Below, piece by piece: positions 1 through 11,849 of a stretch of DNA of 64,000 nucleotides. Position 1 is the stretch's first letter. Each line of letters opens with the position of its first letter. The translations under genes and the position numbers were made by a program. The stretch lies in NCBI RefSeq assembly GCF_000004195.4, contig NC_030678.2:83364904-83428903 (forward strand). The letters run 5' to 3'. Source of the stretch: Xenopus tropicalis (Eukaryota; Chordata; Amphibia; Anura; Pipidae). The notes beneath the pieces were generated by a model. That model made no database searches, was not told where the DNA came from, and saw only the letters and a list, made by a program, of their open reading frames with translations.

Positions 1-34
1 TTGGCTGCAGCGCTGGGAGGAAGCGCTCGCTACA

Positions 35-150
35 GTTACCCCGGGCTGGTGCTGTTTTCTCCTAACAGGGGCACCAGCCCGGGGTACAAGGTAAGCGATT
101 TAAGTCACTTGGGGGTTAACATTTTGGCACCCCCAAGTGACTTAGCCTTT
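35..150. repeat. Palindromic repeat fragments in srsf4 intron 1
   Basis: Two hairpins lie next to each other: a pair of CCCCGGGCTGGTGC / GCACCAGCCCGGGG arms at 41-85, and AAGTCACTTGGGGG / CCCCCAAGTGACTT arms at about 103-142. The same style of palindrome (a CACTGGGG-type pair with a CTGGTGCTGGGGC neighbour) recurs near 14260-14340, so this is an interspersed repeat family. The left end may run out of the window. Confidence 0.6.
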
Positions 151-378
151 CCTTGTCCTTTAAGCTGGACATCATCATACAGAGAAGCTGTTGGAAGCAT
201 CTATGTAGCATAAGCAAATCAACTATTTAGTTTTTAATAAGGACGATTTGCTTTCAGAAATAAAGTTTGAAGTTAAGTGACAAATGTAAATGAAATTAAG
301 ATGGGGATAACCGCTACATGAAGCACAGTTCTCAAGCAAGCAGGCTAGAGTAATGAATAATTGTTAACTTGTATTGGC

Positions 379-835
379 TTAAAGGAAAAGTAACACTAAA
401 AATTTTTAACTAAAAAATCTATTCTACTCTGCCCCAATAATTGCCCTATCCTACAAATCATTTATTATTTTGAATGCTGTAGTACAAAATACCTGTTAAA
501 AGTTGGCTTCCGGTCATTTGAAGAAAGGCGATACGGCGATGCAGGTGAAGTATCAGGGGAAGCGTCCACTATGTGGCGATCGATTGATAGTCTAGCCTGA
601 CTACAGAAGGAAGGCTGGGCTCGATCAATCGATCGCCGCTTAGTGGACGCTTCCCCTGATACTTCACCTGCATCGCCGTATCGCCTTTCTTCAAATGACC
701 GGAAGCCAACTTTTAACAGGTATTTTGTACTACAGCATTCAAAATAATAAATGGTTTGTAGGATAGGGCAATTATTTGGGGCAGGGTAGAATAGAATTTT
801 TTAGTTGAAAATTTTTAGTGTTACTTTTCCTTTAA
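379..835. mobile_element. Palindromic TTAA MITE (T2-type, piggyBac-like target)
   Basis: A 457-bp near-perfect inverted repeat. It starts TTAAAGGAAAAGTAACAC at 379 and ends with the complement at 835. Arms are about 205 bp, separated by an unpaired centre near 584-629. TTAA at both edges is the expected target duplication. The TTAAAGG end is characteristic of the Xenopus T2 MITE group. It lies in srsf4 intron 1 and has no coding capacity. Confidence 0.85.
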
Positions 836-1374
836 ATTCAGGACAGTGTGTCATTACTGAAAATTTCAATAAACATTATATGCCTTAACTGCTATCTTTG
901 GCAAACTCCAAAGCTTTTTTATAAAACTGCTATCCTAAAATTACTTACTCAGCTGTAGTTAGGGCTGCCACTTTGGAAACAAATACAGGCCTTAATATAT
1001 ATTTAGCATTCTTTCATATTAAAAGCTTTAGCATCATATTTACCATCCAGGTGCCAACCCTAGCATTTGTACTCCAAGCATTTTGTGCGCTATCTGTTAA
1101 ACACAGATATAACTCATTTGAGACAGTAAGAATTGTGGCTGCTGGCAAGTACATAGTGAATAATGAGGGCAGATGCTGTATATCTTCCATCAGTGCTTTT
1201 TTGTCAAAGGGGGTTCCCCACTCCTGAAACAATGTAGCAGCACCAGCTAAACTTCTGGAGTAGAACTAACTTTTGCTAGATTGTTACAAGAATTGTGGCC
1301 AGAAATTATCAATTCCTTTAAAAGGGCCTGTATTTATAATGTAAAGAGATCTGAATTACTTTTTCCATTGATAG

Positions 1375-4300
1375 GTATGGTTTTGTTGAGTTTGAAGACA
1401 GTCGTGATGCAGAGGACGCAGTGTATGAAATGAATGGAAGGGAACTATGTGGTGAGAGAGTCATTGTGGAGCACGCACGTGCCCCAAGGAGGGACATCCG
1501 AAGTGAGTATATAGTAGGCAGATCTATGTGTATGCACATTTAAGGTTTATCACAATCCAGTTTTGCCAGATTTAGAAAACATTTTAGCTCATAATTACAG
1601 GTCAGTACTGGGTTGATTAGGACTGAAATCTGATTTTTAAACAGGTAGGTTTAATGTTGAAGATATAATTAAACATAGAACTTATACAAATGCACTATTT
1701 TCTTTTCTTTCTCAAACATGGGCTTGCTCTGGTTTGTCAAATTCTCTGATTCCCTCCTTGTTTCTAGAGTGTTAGTGTCTAACAAAGTGCTAGGCCTTAT
1801 TGTCTTTAACTCTGATTCTTAATGTGCATTTCTTTATGTAGACAGAAATGCCTTCAGCATGTAAATTCGTAGCCCTGCCCACAGGTATTGCCACCTATTT
1901 AAGCTTACCCAGCACAAACCCTCTCAAGATAAGTGAAAAGGCATTTAAGCTAATCTCGCAGTTTGGGAAAGCTAGGTAGAACTAAAGGCAAGGGCACGCT
2001 TAGGCTATTGATCACTTTCCTCTGCAGGTGTTTTTTTTTTTATAGACTTGCATCAGCCTGCGTGGAGCAACACAGAGTGGATTAAGGCGTGAAATGCATA
2101 CATTCAGGTTTTCATGACGCTATGCACTCTATGTAACTCCAAACAAGTGGATGCCAGGCCTGTCAATGGAGCTGTGTAAATGTGTGCATGAAAGTGGATT
2201 CGCTTTCCTCTATGTTGGAGGACAGCGTTGAACCACTTAGTGTGCCCTTGCCCTAAAGGTAACATTTTACAGTCAAATTCGAATAGGAAATGCTGCTTGC
2301 GTTCTGGTATCGGTATCCCTTTTAAAAATCACTTTTTAGTTAGAAGACAAACCTCTGTTTTGGTTTCTTTAGCATAGCCATAGTTTTTAATCTAGCTGAC
2401 ACTTAATACAATTAACTCCTAAAGAGTACATAGAAAGCAAAGCTTGTATAATGGTTCTAATAAAGTTTAAAGTAGTGTTCTTGGATATTTAAAATTATTG
2501 CTTAAGAAGGGGAGGAAAGATGACACGAAAGGGAAAAAATTGGTGATCTGTAACTGAACAGCCAATGGTGCCTTAGCCAGAGGCTGACAGGAGACTGGCG
2601 CAGCTAGCGTTCCTCCTTTGCAAATTCCACGCAGCCTCTTCCTTCCCCCCCCTCCTCTTTGTTCTTCTCGTGAGATTCGAGGAGGTGCCGCTGGGGGGGC
2701 GCGTGCGTGGGGGAGCGCGTTGGGTTTGGCAGTCGGTTGCAGGGGTTCCTCACGGCCGTACGATCTGGGGCATGCGAATGGAGCGCGGGTGGCTGAAGGG
2801 AGTCCCCTGCTCCAAGGTAAGTGAATGGGATAGGGGGTATGTTGCATGTGGGACGCCTGAAGGGTTGTTGTATAGGGGTGGGTGTTAACCGAGGTATCAT
2901 GAAGTAAGAAAAAGATAGGGAACTGATTGTGATGTGTTGCGTGCTAGAGATGCAGTTCTTTAGAGGGTATATTTTAGAAACACTTAGAACATTTTAATGG
3001 GTGGGTTGAATAGTCGGCTGCTCTACCACACAATGGTGTGATAGTTGATCATAGTGTCCTAAGAACAGACACTGTACATGTAAAATGTGCAGGAGTAGCC
3101 TGCGTGGTACATTTTCTTTTGCCAATCCTTTCCTACTTGAGAGCCTCTTTTCTCTGAAACTCTCTCCTTTTTTTGTGTGTCCCAGGCGGGTATGGTTACC
3201 GCAAAGGTGGCAGTGACAAGTATGGCCCTCCAGTCCGTACAATGTACCGACTGAGAGTGGAGAACCTATCTTCAAGATGCAGTTGGCAAGATCTAAAGGT
3301 AGGCAGCATAAAACACGTTTATCACTACAGTATACTATTTCTCTCACATTAAGGGGGTGCACAGGAACAGTGGGTAAAGGGCAGACTTTGCAATATATCA
3401 TTAAAGTATAGTATTTTGCCATCTTTTGTGGCAGATTTTACCATTATCAATGTTCCCTTTGAATATCAAAAGAATTAGATGATACTAAAATAATAGCAGA
3501 AAAATACCACTTGCAGTGGCAAATACTTTATAAATATATGGAATACATGCTGCAATTCTTTATAGTAATATGCTTAGTACCTTGCTGCCATTAATTCTTA
3601 GTTTTATATCAGCTTGTAACTTACAGGCATTCAGGTTTAAAACAAAAACAGGAATCACTAAGGCTACTGGGTGTTTACTAAACTTGCAACCATGTCAGGG
3701 GCAGGTTTGCTGACCTAGACACGGGGGGTAAAGAAGGCACAGCAGCTCTGAATGTTACACAACCTAATACTTAGAAACCAATAGATTTAATTTTAGTATT
3801 CACTGCTAACTTTATGTTGTAAGAGAAAAAAAAAAAACGAACCTGGACCAGGCAGTAGCTCCATGGTTCCTTAAGCACCCTGGGTCAATAGGGGCAGCAC
3901 ACTTGCGCCAAAAGAATAGGATGCACAAGCCACTTGCAAATGATGCTGTGCAGATTTTGAAAATATTCTGCACATGTGCATCCAATTACATCAAGAGAAT
4001 GGCCCATTTGTGGGAAAAATGTTGCACTGTGGAGAAAAAAAATATACCAATGGTGCTTGAAATTGCAATTTGCTCACTGCACTTGCATAAGTAAATGAGG
4101 CCTTTGTCTAACCAAGCAACTACTGGAAAAGCCAGGTAATATTGCAGCGAGGTGCTGTTATAAAAAGTTCATTGAGAGATTAAATTCACTGGGTGGTGCC
4201 TAACATATTCCCTCTCCATGATTTTGTGTTTCCTTGCTTTTTAAAGTAACAGAAGATGACTCGTGTATTGGTGTGTATGCTGCACTTCTGCCTGCATATA

Positions 4301-7300
4301 GTCATTTTAGCTGCATTTTGGTATATGATATGTTTCATGTTTTGTGACACGTAAAGGGACCTTATACATGCTAAATAGGGATAATAAAAATCAACTTTAA
4401 GATGTCCGTACACGTAAAATATTCTTTACTTAACCAATTTCAGTGTGATCCAACAATACCGTCAAATTATAGTTAGGTTGATGTGCACCCCCAGCAGCTC
4501 CCTAAACTATTGGGCTAATGTCTGACAGAGCGAGTTAGTTGAAAATCAATTTTGAACAGCACTGCACTAATATATTTAAAATGCCTTTATTGCAGACTTT
4601 AGGGCATTACAGCAACATTTCAAGTCCTATTAGGCCCTTAATCAAGATCAACTGACACACTTAAGCACATCAATTTATATCCTCCTACACCACCTAGTGG
4701 TAGCACACAGAATAAGAACAGCAACAGTATTAACAAAAGAAGCGGTCCTCAAATTTTTTAAACAGGGGGACAGTTTACGGTCCCTCAAGACTGTTGGGGG
4801 GCCGGACTATAGTTAGTCCTCAAACTACGGGCCCCTGCTGGATGCGTCAGTAGTGTCGGACGGTGGGATTTGGTGATGTGATGCGCTGAGGCTGACAGGT
4901 AATAGCCAGGGGTGAGGACGCAGCGGGGGCCGGGTAAATGACCTTGGGGGGCTGAAGTTTGAGGACCCCTGAACAACAGTCTGTCCATCAATATAGTATT
5001 AGAAAGATTTATAAAATGTTAGCAAAAAGTTATAACCCTGAAATAAAGTAAAAAGTAAGGTCATAAGAGTAAGCGAAACAGTAACAGAAACATCTGAAAG
5101 CAGTTCTAATGTGTAGTGCTGACTCCTGCTGAAAGCTCAGACTCAGGCACAATGTACTGAAATGGCTGCCTGCACACCAGTATTTTAAATGGTAGAATCA
5201 ATTATTTCCTATGTAAACAGTGTATTTAGAAATAAAAAGTACACCATAAATCATGACAGAATCCCTTTAAACTATTTGGGTCATGTTATTCATGTTGGTT
5301 CTTGTTCACTACTTATCAGCATATTCACTTATTTTCCTTCAAAATATGTATGTTTTGTTGTTTAAATGCCTAGCATGTCTTTCCCACAGGATTTTATGCG
5401 GCAGGCTGGAGAGGTTACCTATGCAGATGCCCACCAGCGTCGACAAAATGAAGGCGTTATAGAATTCCGTTCCTACTCTGACATGAGGCGAGCGTTAGAA
5501 AAGCTGGATGGGAGTGAAATCAATGGGCGCAAGATACAGTTAGTGGAAGACAGGGCTGGCTCCAGGAACAAAGGCTCCTCATCTCGCAGTCGCTCCAGGT
5601 CGGTAATATTTTACATTTTTCATAATAGAGGATCTGTCTTATTTGGAACTTCTACTCAGTGCTAAAATGTTCAGTGCCAGCACATAATGTCATTAGAACA
5701 ACACTGCAAATGTCTGACAGTATTTACTTAGCATGGCAGTGAAAAGAATTATGAATTTTCTTCCTACCTGTAGCAATGGCTGATCTCGGGTAACATTAAC
5801 CCAGAATTTTACTGACACCTAGTCCACCTAATAGCTTTTCTAGCTTTAGAATATAATTTAATGATATAATGTGCACATATAATTGTAATTGAATAAACTT
5901 AATATATATACCCTGTGTCCTTTAAGGGCCTCCTATAATGCTGCAGAAATATTTAAATTGTGTCTTTGTAAATTATTCTGAAAAATTTTAAATAGGGTGA
6001 TTTCAGCAGTGTTTCTCACCTTTTCCTAGAAACTTTCAGCTTGGAGTATTTTCTGTTGCCCCTATTGCTTGCTTTTCTTCTAAACTCATTAAATACCTGT
6101 GGGAAGTACTATACGTCACTACTGACTAATAAAGAGGAAGTCTGACTAAGACTTCCTTAATGGCAGTTTTAAATGCTTAATGCTTTCAAACTGTTGAGAT
6201 GAGGGACACTATATATATAAGCCTTTTTTCGTTTTAGGAGGCGGGTGGCAGGGTTACATATTGCTGGGTAAAATTGCACTAATTTTTTTTATCCAGGCAC
6301 TTTTCTATTCTGACTTCAATCATTATCTCCATCCATTGCCAATGAATTATGATACTTGTATTAAAAAAGGGTGTTCAAAAAAAATTTGGGGTATTTGGAG
6401 TCAGAGTACTGTGCATCCCCTTGAATTGCTTTCAATTCCACCACTCTGCCAGTAAATATTCGTTTTTCCTTGTAGCAAACTAAGGTTTTTACTAACTTCT
6501 ACTTTTTATTTAGATCCCGCTCAAGGAGGAGTAGAAGCAGCCACTCCAGATCCAGGTCAGAAGGTTTTGAAAATGATGTACAGCCTCTTTAAAAATATAC
6601 TTTCTAATCTGATCCCCATTCAGTTGCCAACAACTTTAAATTGTCAATTACAGTATCATCTGTTTGGTGTATATTAGTTTTTTATTGGCAGAGCAGTACC
6701 ACTGGCTATGCAGGCAAAACAAATTAAGTGTAGTCAGTTAAATTTATCCTGGATATATTAAACCCCTCCAATAAACAGCCAAAGTTCTTAACTTATGTAA
6801 AGTCCTTAGAGCTTTTTTCCGTTTTGTTTTACATCTTTTAAAATGTCTTTATTTGGCAGATCCCGCTCTCGATCCCATAGTAGAAGCCGACAACGGGAGA
6901 GGAGCAGAAGTCGCAGCAAAGAAAGGAGAAGCAGTAGGAGCCACAGCAGAAAAAGGAGAGAGAGTAGGAGCATCAGTAAGCGAAGGAGACAGAGTAGGAG
7001 CGTCAGTAAGGGGAGGAGAGCGAGTCGGAGCGTCAGTAAGGGGAGGAGAGCGAGTCGGAGCGTCAGTAAGGGGAGGAGAGCGAGTCGGAGCGTCAGTAAG
7101 GGGAGGAGAGCGAGTCGGAGCGTCAGCAAGGGGAGGCGAGCGAGTCGGAGCGTCAGCAAGGGGAGGCGAGCGAGTCGGAGCGCCAGCAAGGGGAGGCGAG
7201 CGAGTCGGAGCGCCAGCAAGGGGAGGCGAGCGAGTCGGAGCGCCAGCAAGGGGAGGCGAGCGAGTCGGAGCGCCAGCAAGGGGAGGCGAGCGAGTCGGAG

Positions 7301-8471
7301 CGCCAGCAAGGGGAGGCGAGCGAGTCGGAGCGCCAGCAAGGGGAGGCGAGCGAGTCGGAGCGCCAGCAAGGGGAGGCGAGCGAGTCGGAGCGCCAGCAAG
7401 GGGAGGCGAGCGAGTCGGAGCGCCAGCAAGGAGAGGCGAGCGAGTCGGAGCGCCAGCAAGGGGAGGCGAACGAGTCGGAGCGCCAGCAAGGGCAGGCAAG
7501 AGAGTAGAAGCGTCAGCAAGGGCAGGCGGGAGAGTAGAAGCGTCAGCAAGGGGAGGCGAGAGAGTAGAAGCGTCAGCAAGGGGAGACGAGAGAGTAGAAG
7601 CGTCAGTAAGGGGAGGAGAGAAACAAGAAGTGTTAGCAAAGAGAGGAGGGGTAGCAGCGATCACAGCAAGGGAAGAGCAAGTAGAAGCCAGAGCAAAGAT
7701 AGAGCAAATGGAAGGGATAAGAGTGCAGATAGTGAAAGGAGTAAGAGCCGCAGTAGAAGCAGAGGAAGGAGGGAAACAGACAGCCAGAGCAAGGAAAGGA
7801 AAGAAAGGGTAAGCAGGAGCACTGAGCGAAGCAGAAGTCGTAGTAAAGAGAGGAGGCTAAGCAGAAGCAATAGCAGGGATAAAAAGGGAAGAAATGAAAG
7901 CACGGAGAGACAAGAGCTGAATAGCAGAAAGCGAGATAGGAGCCATAGCAGAGAGAGAAGAAACAGGAGCAAGGATAGGGACCACATCAGAAGCAAAGAT
8001 AAGCACTCTAGAAATCGCAGTAGGGACCGGAAAAGGAGCCGCAGTAGGGATAGATCTAGAGAGAGGCAGTCAAAACGCAGCAGGGATAGAAGCCGTAGTA
8101 AGGAGAGAAGCCGTAGGAGTGAACGAAGTAGACGATCCAGCCGTAGCAAAGAGAGAAGCAGAAAGCGAAGTCGGGAACGAAGGAGTAGCAGTGCTGAGCG
8201 CTCAAAAAAAGTTAAGCGAGAAGACACAGTGGCTTTCACTACAGAATCTGACCAGGAGGCAGAAAATGAGGAAGGAAGCAAGGCTGAAGTTGTACAACAT
8301 GCTGAAACAATTGGGGTCACTCAAAATGAGGAGGAGACTCCCAAACCTATTTCCAGATCAGCATCTCCTATGGAGGCTAGTGTTGAAGCTGAAGCCAATG
8401 CAATCACTGAGGCATGTGATGAAGTTAGTGCAGAGACCTGTACTGAGGAAAGCGCAGAGGCTGGTGTGTGA
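1375..8471 (+). CDS. srsf4: SR-rich splicing factor SRSF4 (SRp75-like), exons 2-6, exon 1 outside window
   Basis: Nuclear SR protein that binds exonic enhancers and promotes spliceosome assembly. Exons read from splice sites: 1375-1502, 3186-3298, 5390-5598, 6514-6555 and 6860-8471 (stop TGA at 8469-8471). Phases agree at every junction; this gives 700 residues without exon 1. Exon 2 is the second half of RRM1, with the RNP1-like YGFVEFED and the family signature [11 protein letters not shown]. Exons 3-4 encode RRM2, a pseudo-RRM whose signature SWQDLKD is split by intron 3. Exons 4-6 encode a very long RS domain, including the 10-residue repeats described separately, then an acidic tail. The long RS domain, the LVED start of the linker and the tmem200b neighbour favour SRSF4. 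Some residues (FEDSRD, DFMRQ, FRSYSDM) match SRSF6 better, so SRSF6 remains the alternative. The start codon lies upstream of the window. Confidence 0.9.
2675..2816 (+). other. srsf4: Candidate poison cassette exon in srsf4 intron 2
   Basis: A GC-rich island in an AT-rich intron. A strong pyrimidine tract (about 2641-2669) leads to AG at 2673-2674, and the block ends in the donor AAG|GTAAGT at 2817. The 142-nt exon would be entered with one base carried over from exon 2. It then reads open until an in-frame TGA at 2794-2796, so inclusion would truncate the protein inside the linker and trigger nonsense-mediated decay. SR protein genes, including human SRSF4 and SRSF6, are known to autoregulate through conserved poison exons; the location fits. 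The acceptor choice is inferred. Confidence 0.65.
4744..4971. mobile_element. hAT-like MITE in srsf4 intron 3
   Basis: Inverted ends GGTCCTCAAA at 4744 and TTTGAGGACCCCTG ending at 4971 enclose about 230 bp of GC-rich filler. The end sequence resembles hAT termini of the CAGGGGTCC type. The left end is eroded and no clear 8-bp duplication was found, so the boundaries are approximate. Confidence 0.6.
6961..7650 (+). repeat. 30-bp coding minisatellite in the srsf4 RS domain
   Basis: About 23 tandem 30-bp units encode a decapeptide of the form [10 protein letters not shown]. Eight consecutive units between 7171 and 7410 look identical, while units towards both ends diverge ([10 protein letters not shown] at the left, [10 protein letters not shown] at the right). 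This pattern is expected from unequal exchange or slippage with homogenisation in the centre. Every unit keeps the frame and the Ser-Arg character. Because the unit is stop-free in several frames, long shadow ORFs appear on both strands here; they are not genes. Confidence 0.95.
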
Positions 8472-8490
8472 CAAGCATTTCCTGCTTACA

Positions 8491-8979
8491 AATAAAGCTA
8501 CTTTTAGCTTTTTCCATGCAGAATATTTTATTTTTATTTTCAAATTTATTTTTTTTTTTCTAACTAGGTCTGTCTGTCTGGACATTTAGAGCAAAAGAAA
8601 TCTCTTCATGCATATTTGCTACAAATTTTGCATGGGCTTAATTCATGTGATTTATAGCTAAACCCAAGCTGGTTTTCCCTCTACAGCACTTGCAAGTTGA
8701 ATTTGGTGACATACTAGGGTGCGACAATCTTTTTAAGTGTACAATATATAGTAACCTTGTATGACTCAGTTTGCATTCTGCTGTTATTGGGCCCTGTCTG
8801 GCCTCTCATTCAGTCGGTTCTTAAGGAGTTTTAGAAATGCCTGGAAAAATATCCTGAAAAGCGGGGGTCTTGGGAAGGTTTTTCTTTTTTTATATTCCTT
8901 TTTTTTTCTTTTTAATTTTGGTACTCTCGCAATTGTATTGACTTCAGAAAAATGAATCTTGTTCCTAAATTTAAATAAA
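8491..8979 (+). terminator. srsf4 3' UTR with two polyadenylation signals
   Basis: AATAAA occurs at 8491-8496, only 20 nt after the stop codon, and again at 8974-8979. The second is followed by T-rich sequence near 9010-9030 and is the likelier main site. The first would give an extremely short 3' UTR. The intervening sequence is AT-rich with no ORF of note. Confidence 0.6.
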
Positions 8980-9731
8980 GACATTGCTTTGGAAATTACT
9001 AGTGCAAATCTTTCATTCGTTCTTATCTTTTTAAAAATCTTTGAGAGAAAAAAGTTATGTACATTTCTAAGATCTGAAACTCTGCTGTATTTAAGGTTTA
9101 AGGTATTTTAAGGTTCTATGCCCAATAAAAAATTATACATGCTAACAACTTATTCTGCAAAAAGAAGCAAATAATTAAGCATGTATGTTCTACTGGTGCT
9201 TGCATGAGTTTGCTTCCACAATCCAAGAACATACAGGCAGTTTCTGAAAGAATTGCCCATAGTGTGTGTGAATGGCATAGGGACCCTAGATTGTGAGCTC
9301 CACAGATGTAAATGGTGTATAGGCTATGCAAAATTGCTGCAGAGTATGTCAGTGCCATATAAATACAGTATGGCAATATAATCTGGCATTACTTCCTCAT
9401 CATAGTTTTACTGCAATGCTACCCCCCCCCCCCCCCTAAATTACAACCTGTTACTACAGACACTTGGTATAAATGCTACATTACCTTCATCTTATTGTGA
9501 AATAAGTTTATGGTAAGTGTTTCTTAAAGAATGGGGGATGACTTGCATACACTGGTTTCAAAACATGGTAGTTGATTAGGGATTCTTGATTTAATTGTTG
9601 ACTACATATATAAATATTTTATTAACTCCACCTTTATTAGGTAGCTGTACAAATTGAATGTTTAACCAACTGTATGTAAACTCCCAAACTCATTGTCAGA
9701 CAACGAATGCTAAAAGAAATAAGACAGCTGA

Positions 9732-9812
9732 TATATCTAGTATAAATAAATTTGAAGCAACTGGACTTGTTTAGTAAGTCCAGTTGCTTCAAATTTATTT
9801 ATACTAGATATA
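9732..9812. repeat. Perfect 37-bp-arm hairpin
   Basis: The arms 9732-9768 and 9776-9812 are exact complements with a 7-nt loop. It looks like a small foldback element or MITE core. The 12-nt word AAGACAGCTGAT occurs just before it (9721) and again at about 9846. Confidence 0.8.
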
Positions 9813-11849
9813 CCATGACCTGGATGAATGAAAATCTTCATAGACAAGACAGCTGATACAGAACTATTTAATAGGCAGAGTCGATTCGGGGACCGCATCA
9901 ACAAGCCAATGTGGTCCCCGATCAGACTAAATTTTTTAACCTGCCCCATAGATGGTTCAGTAGATATCTGGCCGATTCCAGGCCAGATATCTGTTGGGCA
10001 GGCCGTCGTTAGTGCCCCTATATGGGCCGATAAGCTGCCAAATCAGTCTAAGGGACCGATATCGACAGCTAAAGTTAGTAAGCCCAGTAGGATGTGCAAC
10101 CCTTATGGATTCATGCAGCTTAGTTAAAGTACAAGGTACTGTCTTATTACAGAGAAAAAGGAAATCATTTTTTAAAAAAAATAATTATTTGCTTAATATA
10201 TACTATGGGAGATGGCCTTTCACTTTCTAGATAATGGGTTTATGAATAAGGGATTCCATACCTGTACTGAAACAGCAAGTGAAATCAGACCAGTTTTATA
10301 GTTTCTACAATTGTTTTGATATATAGAATATTGTTTTGATATATAGAAAATAAGCTTCAGTTTGTGCTTTCAGGCCTAATAAGGTGAACAAGATAAATTG
10401 CTTGGGCTTCTTTTTCCTCATGCTGTGATTCTCCATTCTACAAATCTTAAAGAGGTTGTTTGCCTTTAAATTATCTTTTAGTATGACGTACACTAGGGGT
10501 GCCCAGACTTTGTCACTCTGTGATCTATTCTTGTCACCTGGCCTCCGTCATCAGATCTACCACAAAGAAAAAGTATCAATCGATGTTTAACAAATACACA
10601 TAGCAATATATAAATGCAGTGCCAAATTCACATTTAATGCCCACATAATATAATTTAAGTGCCAACTTCAAGTTTAATGTGAGGATTGTTGTAGTTTTTA
10701 CTTCCCTTCTTCATTGCCCACTTTGTAGTCTGCACACAGAAACATATGAAGAGGGAACAAATATATACAGCGGCCCGGTGGGGACAATCTTCTATACTGT
10801 GATGAAACTACAATGACGGAGGCTTGAGCAGCCGCATTTAAAAGCTCCAGTAGTGGCAGGATGTCATCCCACTGCATTCCACCTCGAGGTCTGCAGAAAC
10901 CGCTGACGTAGACAGTGCTATTCTGCCAGTTTGCAATTGGTTTTCATGTTTTATTATTTGCTGTTTTCAAATTTAGCATTTTGTTCAGCAGCTCTTCGTA
11001 ATTGCTAAGAATAGGCAATTCTATTTGTTTTGCATACTATTCAGGTGCAAGTAAGTGACTTTGTTTTTCTATATTTGAGAACCATACACTTAAGGCTTAT
11101 CCCCATGAACTATTTCAGTGTTTTTCTTGTAATAAAGGGGACCTGTCACCCATAAAAGGCTGTATAATAAAAGTTTTCAAATTAAACATGAAACCCAAAT
11201 TCTTTGATTTTTTTTTTTTTTTCATTAAAGCATCCATACCTGTTATTGTTATAAACAATTTATTACTTGTAATGGGCCAATTATATGTTATAGAGCATGT
11301 TGGGCCAGACTGAATTAAAATAATGATGTCATATATTGAAGTCTATGGAGCAGACTGGGGGCCTTAAAAACGCTTTGGAGGGCCACATCCGGCACACAGG
11401 CCTCCAGTTGGACAGGCCGGATATTTATCACATTCCTTGCCTTTATGCTGGAGGCACTGCAATTACTTTCACTTTCATTTCCTAACTTCTTTCATGTCAC
11501 TGCTCTCTCATATTCCCCTCTCTCTCCTTACTGTCTATAATTGTGTAGCATGGGCATCAGGTCCCCCTTTGTGGCACATACATGAAATTTTGGGATAAAT
11601 TACAATTCAGAACAATATAGTTGTCTGTTCTTTTATATTTGTGATGTGATATTTTATATAACTTTATAGCCCAACTAGGCATAAACTAGTAAATGGGTAG
11701 AGGGAATTGGAAGTAGCCAGGAAAAGAAGGGGGAGAGCGTAGCACGGTTTAGCTTAGTTATTTCAGCTGTGTGTGAATAAAAGAATGTGTAACAACCCCT
11801 GTCCATAAAGCCATGTGTCTCACACTTTTTTGAATTAACATGGATTATT

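Noticed and set aside
1..213. 70-codon open frame at the left edge
   Set aside because: It lies in palindromic repeat DNA, has no recognised protein similarity and is not the missing srsf4 exon 1, which should encode the MPRVYIGRL-type start.
4681..4705. CTCF-like word CCACCTAGTGGTAGC
   Set aside because: It matches poorly to the GG(C)RS half of the core compared with the two reported sites.
6806..7812. Long ORFs on the - strand (277 and 271 codons) and in another + frame (319 codons) over the srsf4 repeat
   Set aside because: The 30-bp unit is a multiple of three and stop-free in several frames, so long shadow frames arise automatically. They lack introns, homology or a promoter.
9268..9380. 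Possible RNA gene: structured sequence with TTGTGAGCTCC
   Set aside because: The same sequence family occurs in reverse at 63435-63560; it is an interspersed repeat, not a tRNA or other recognised RNA.
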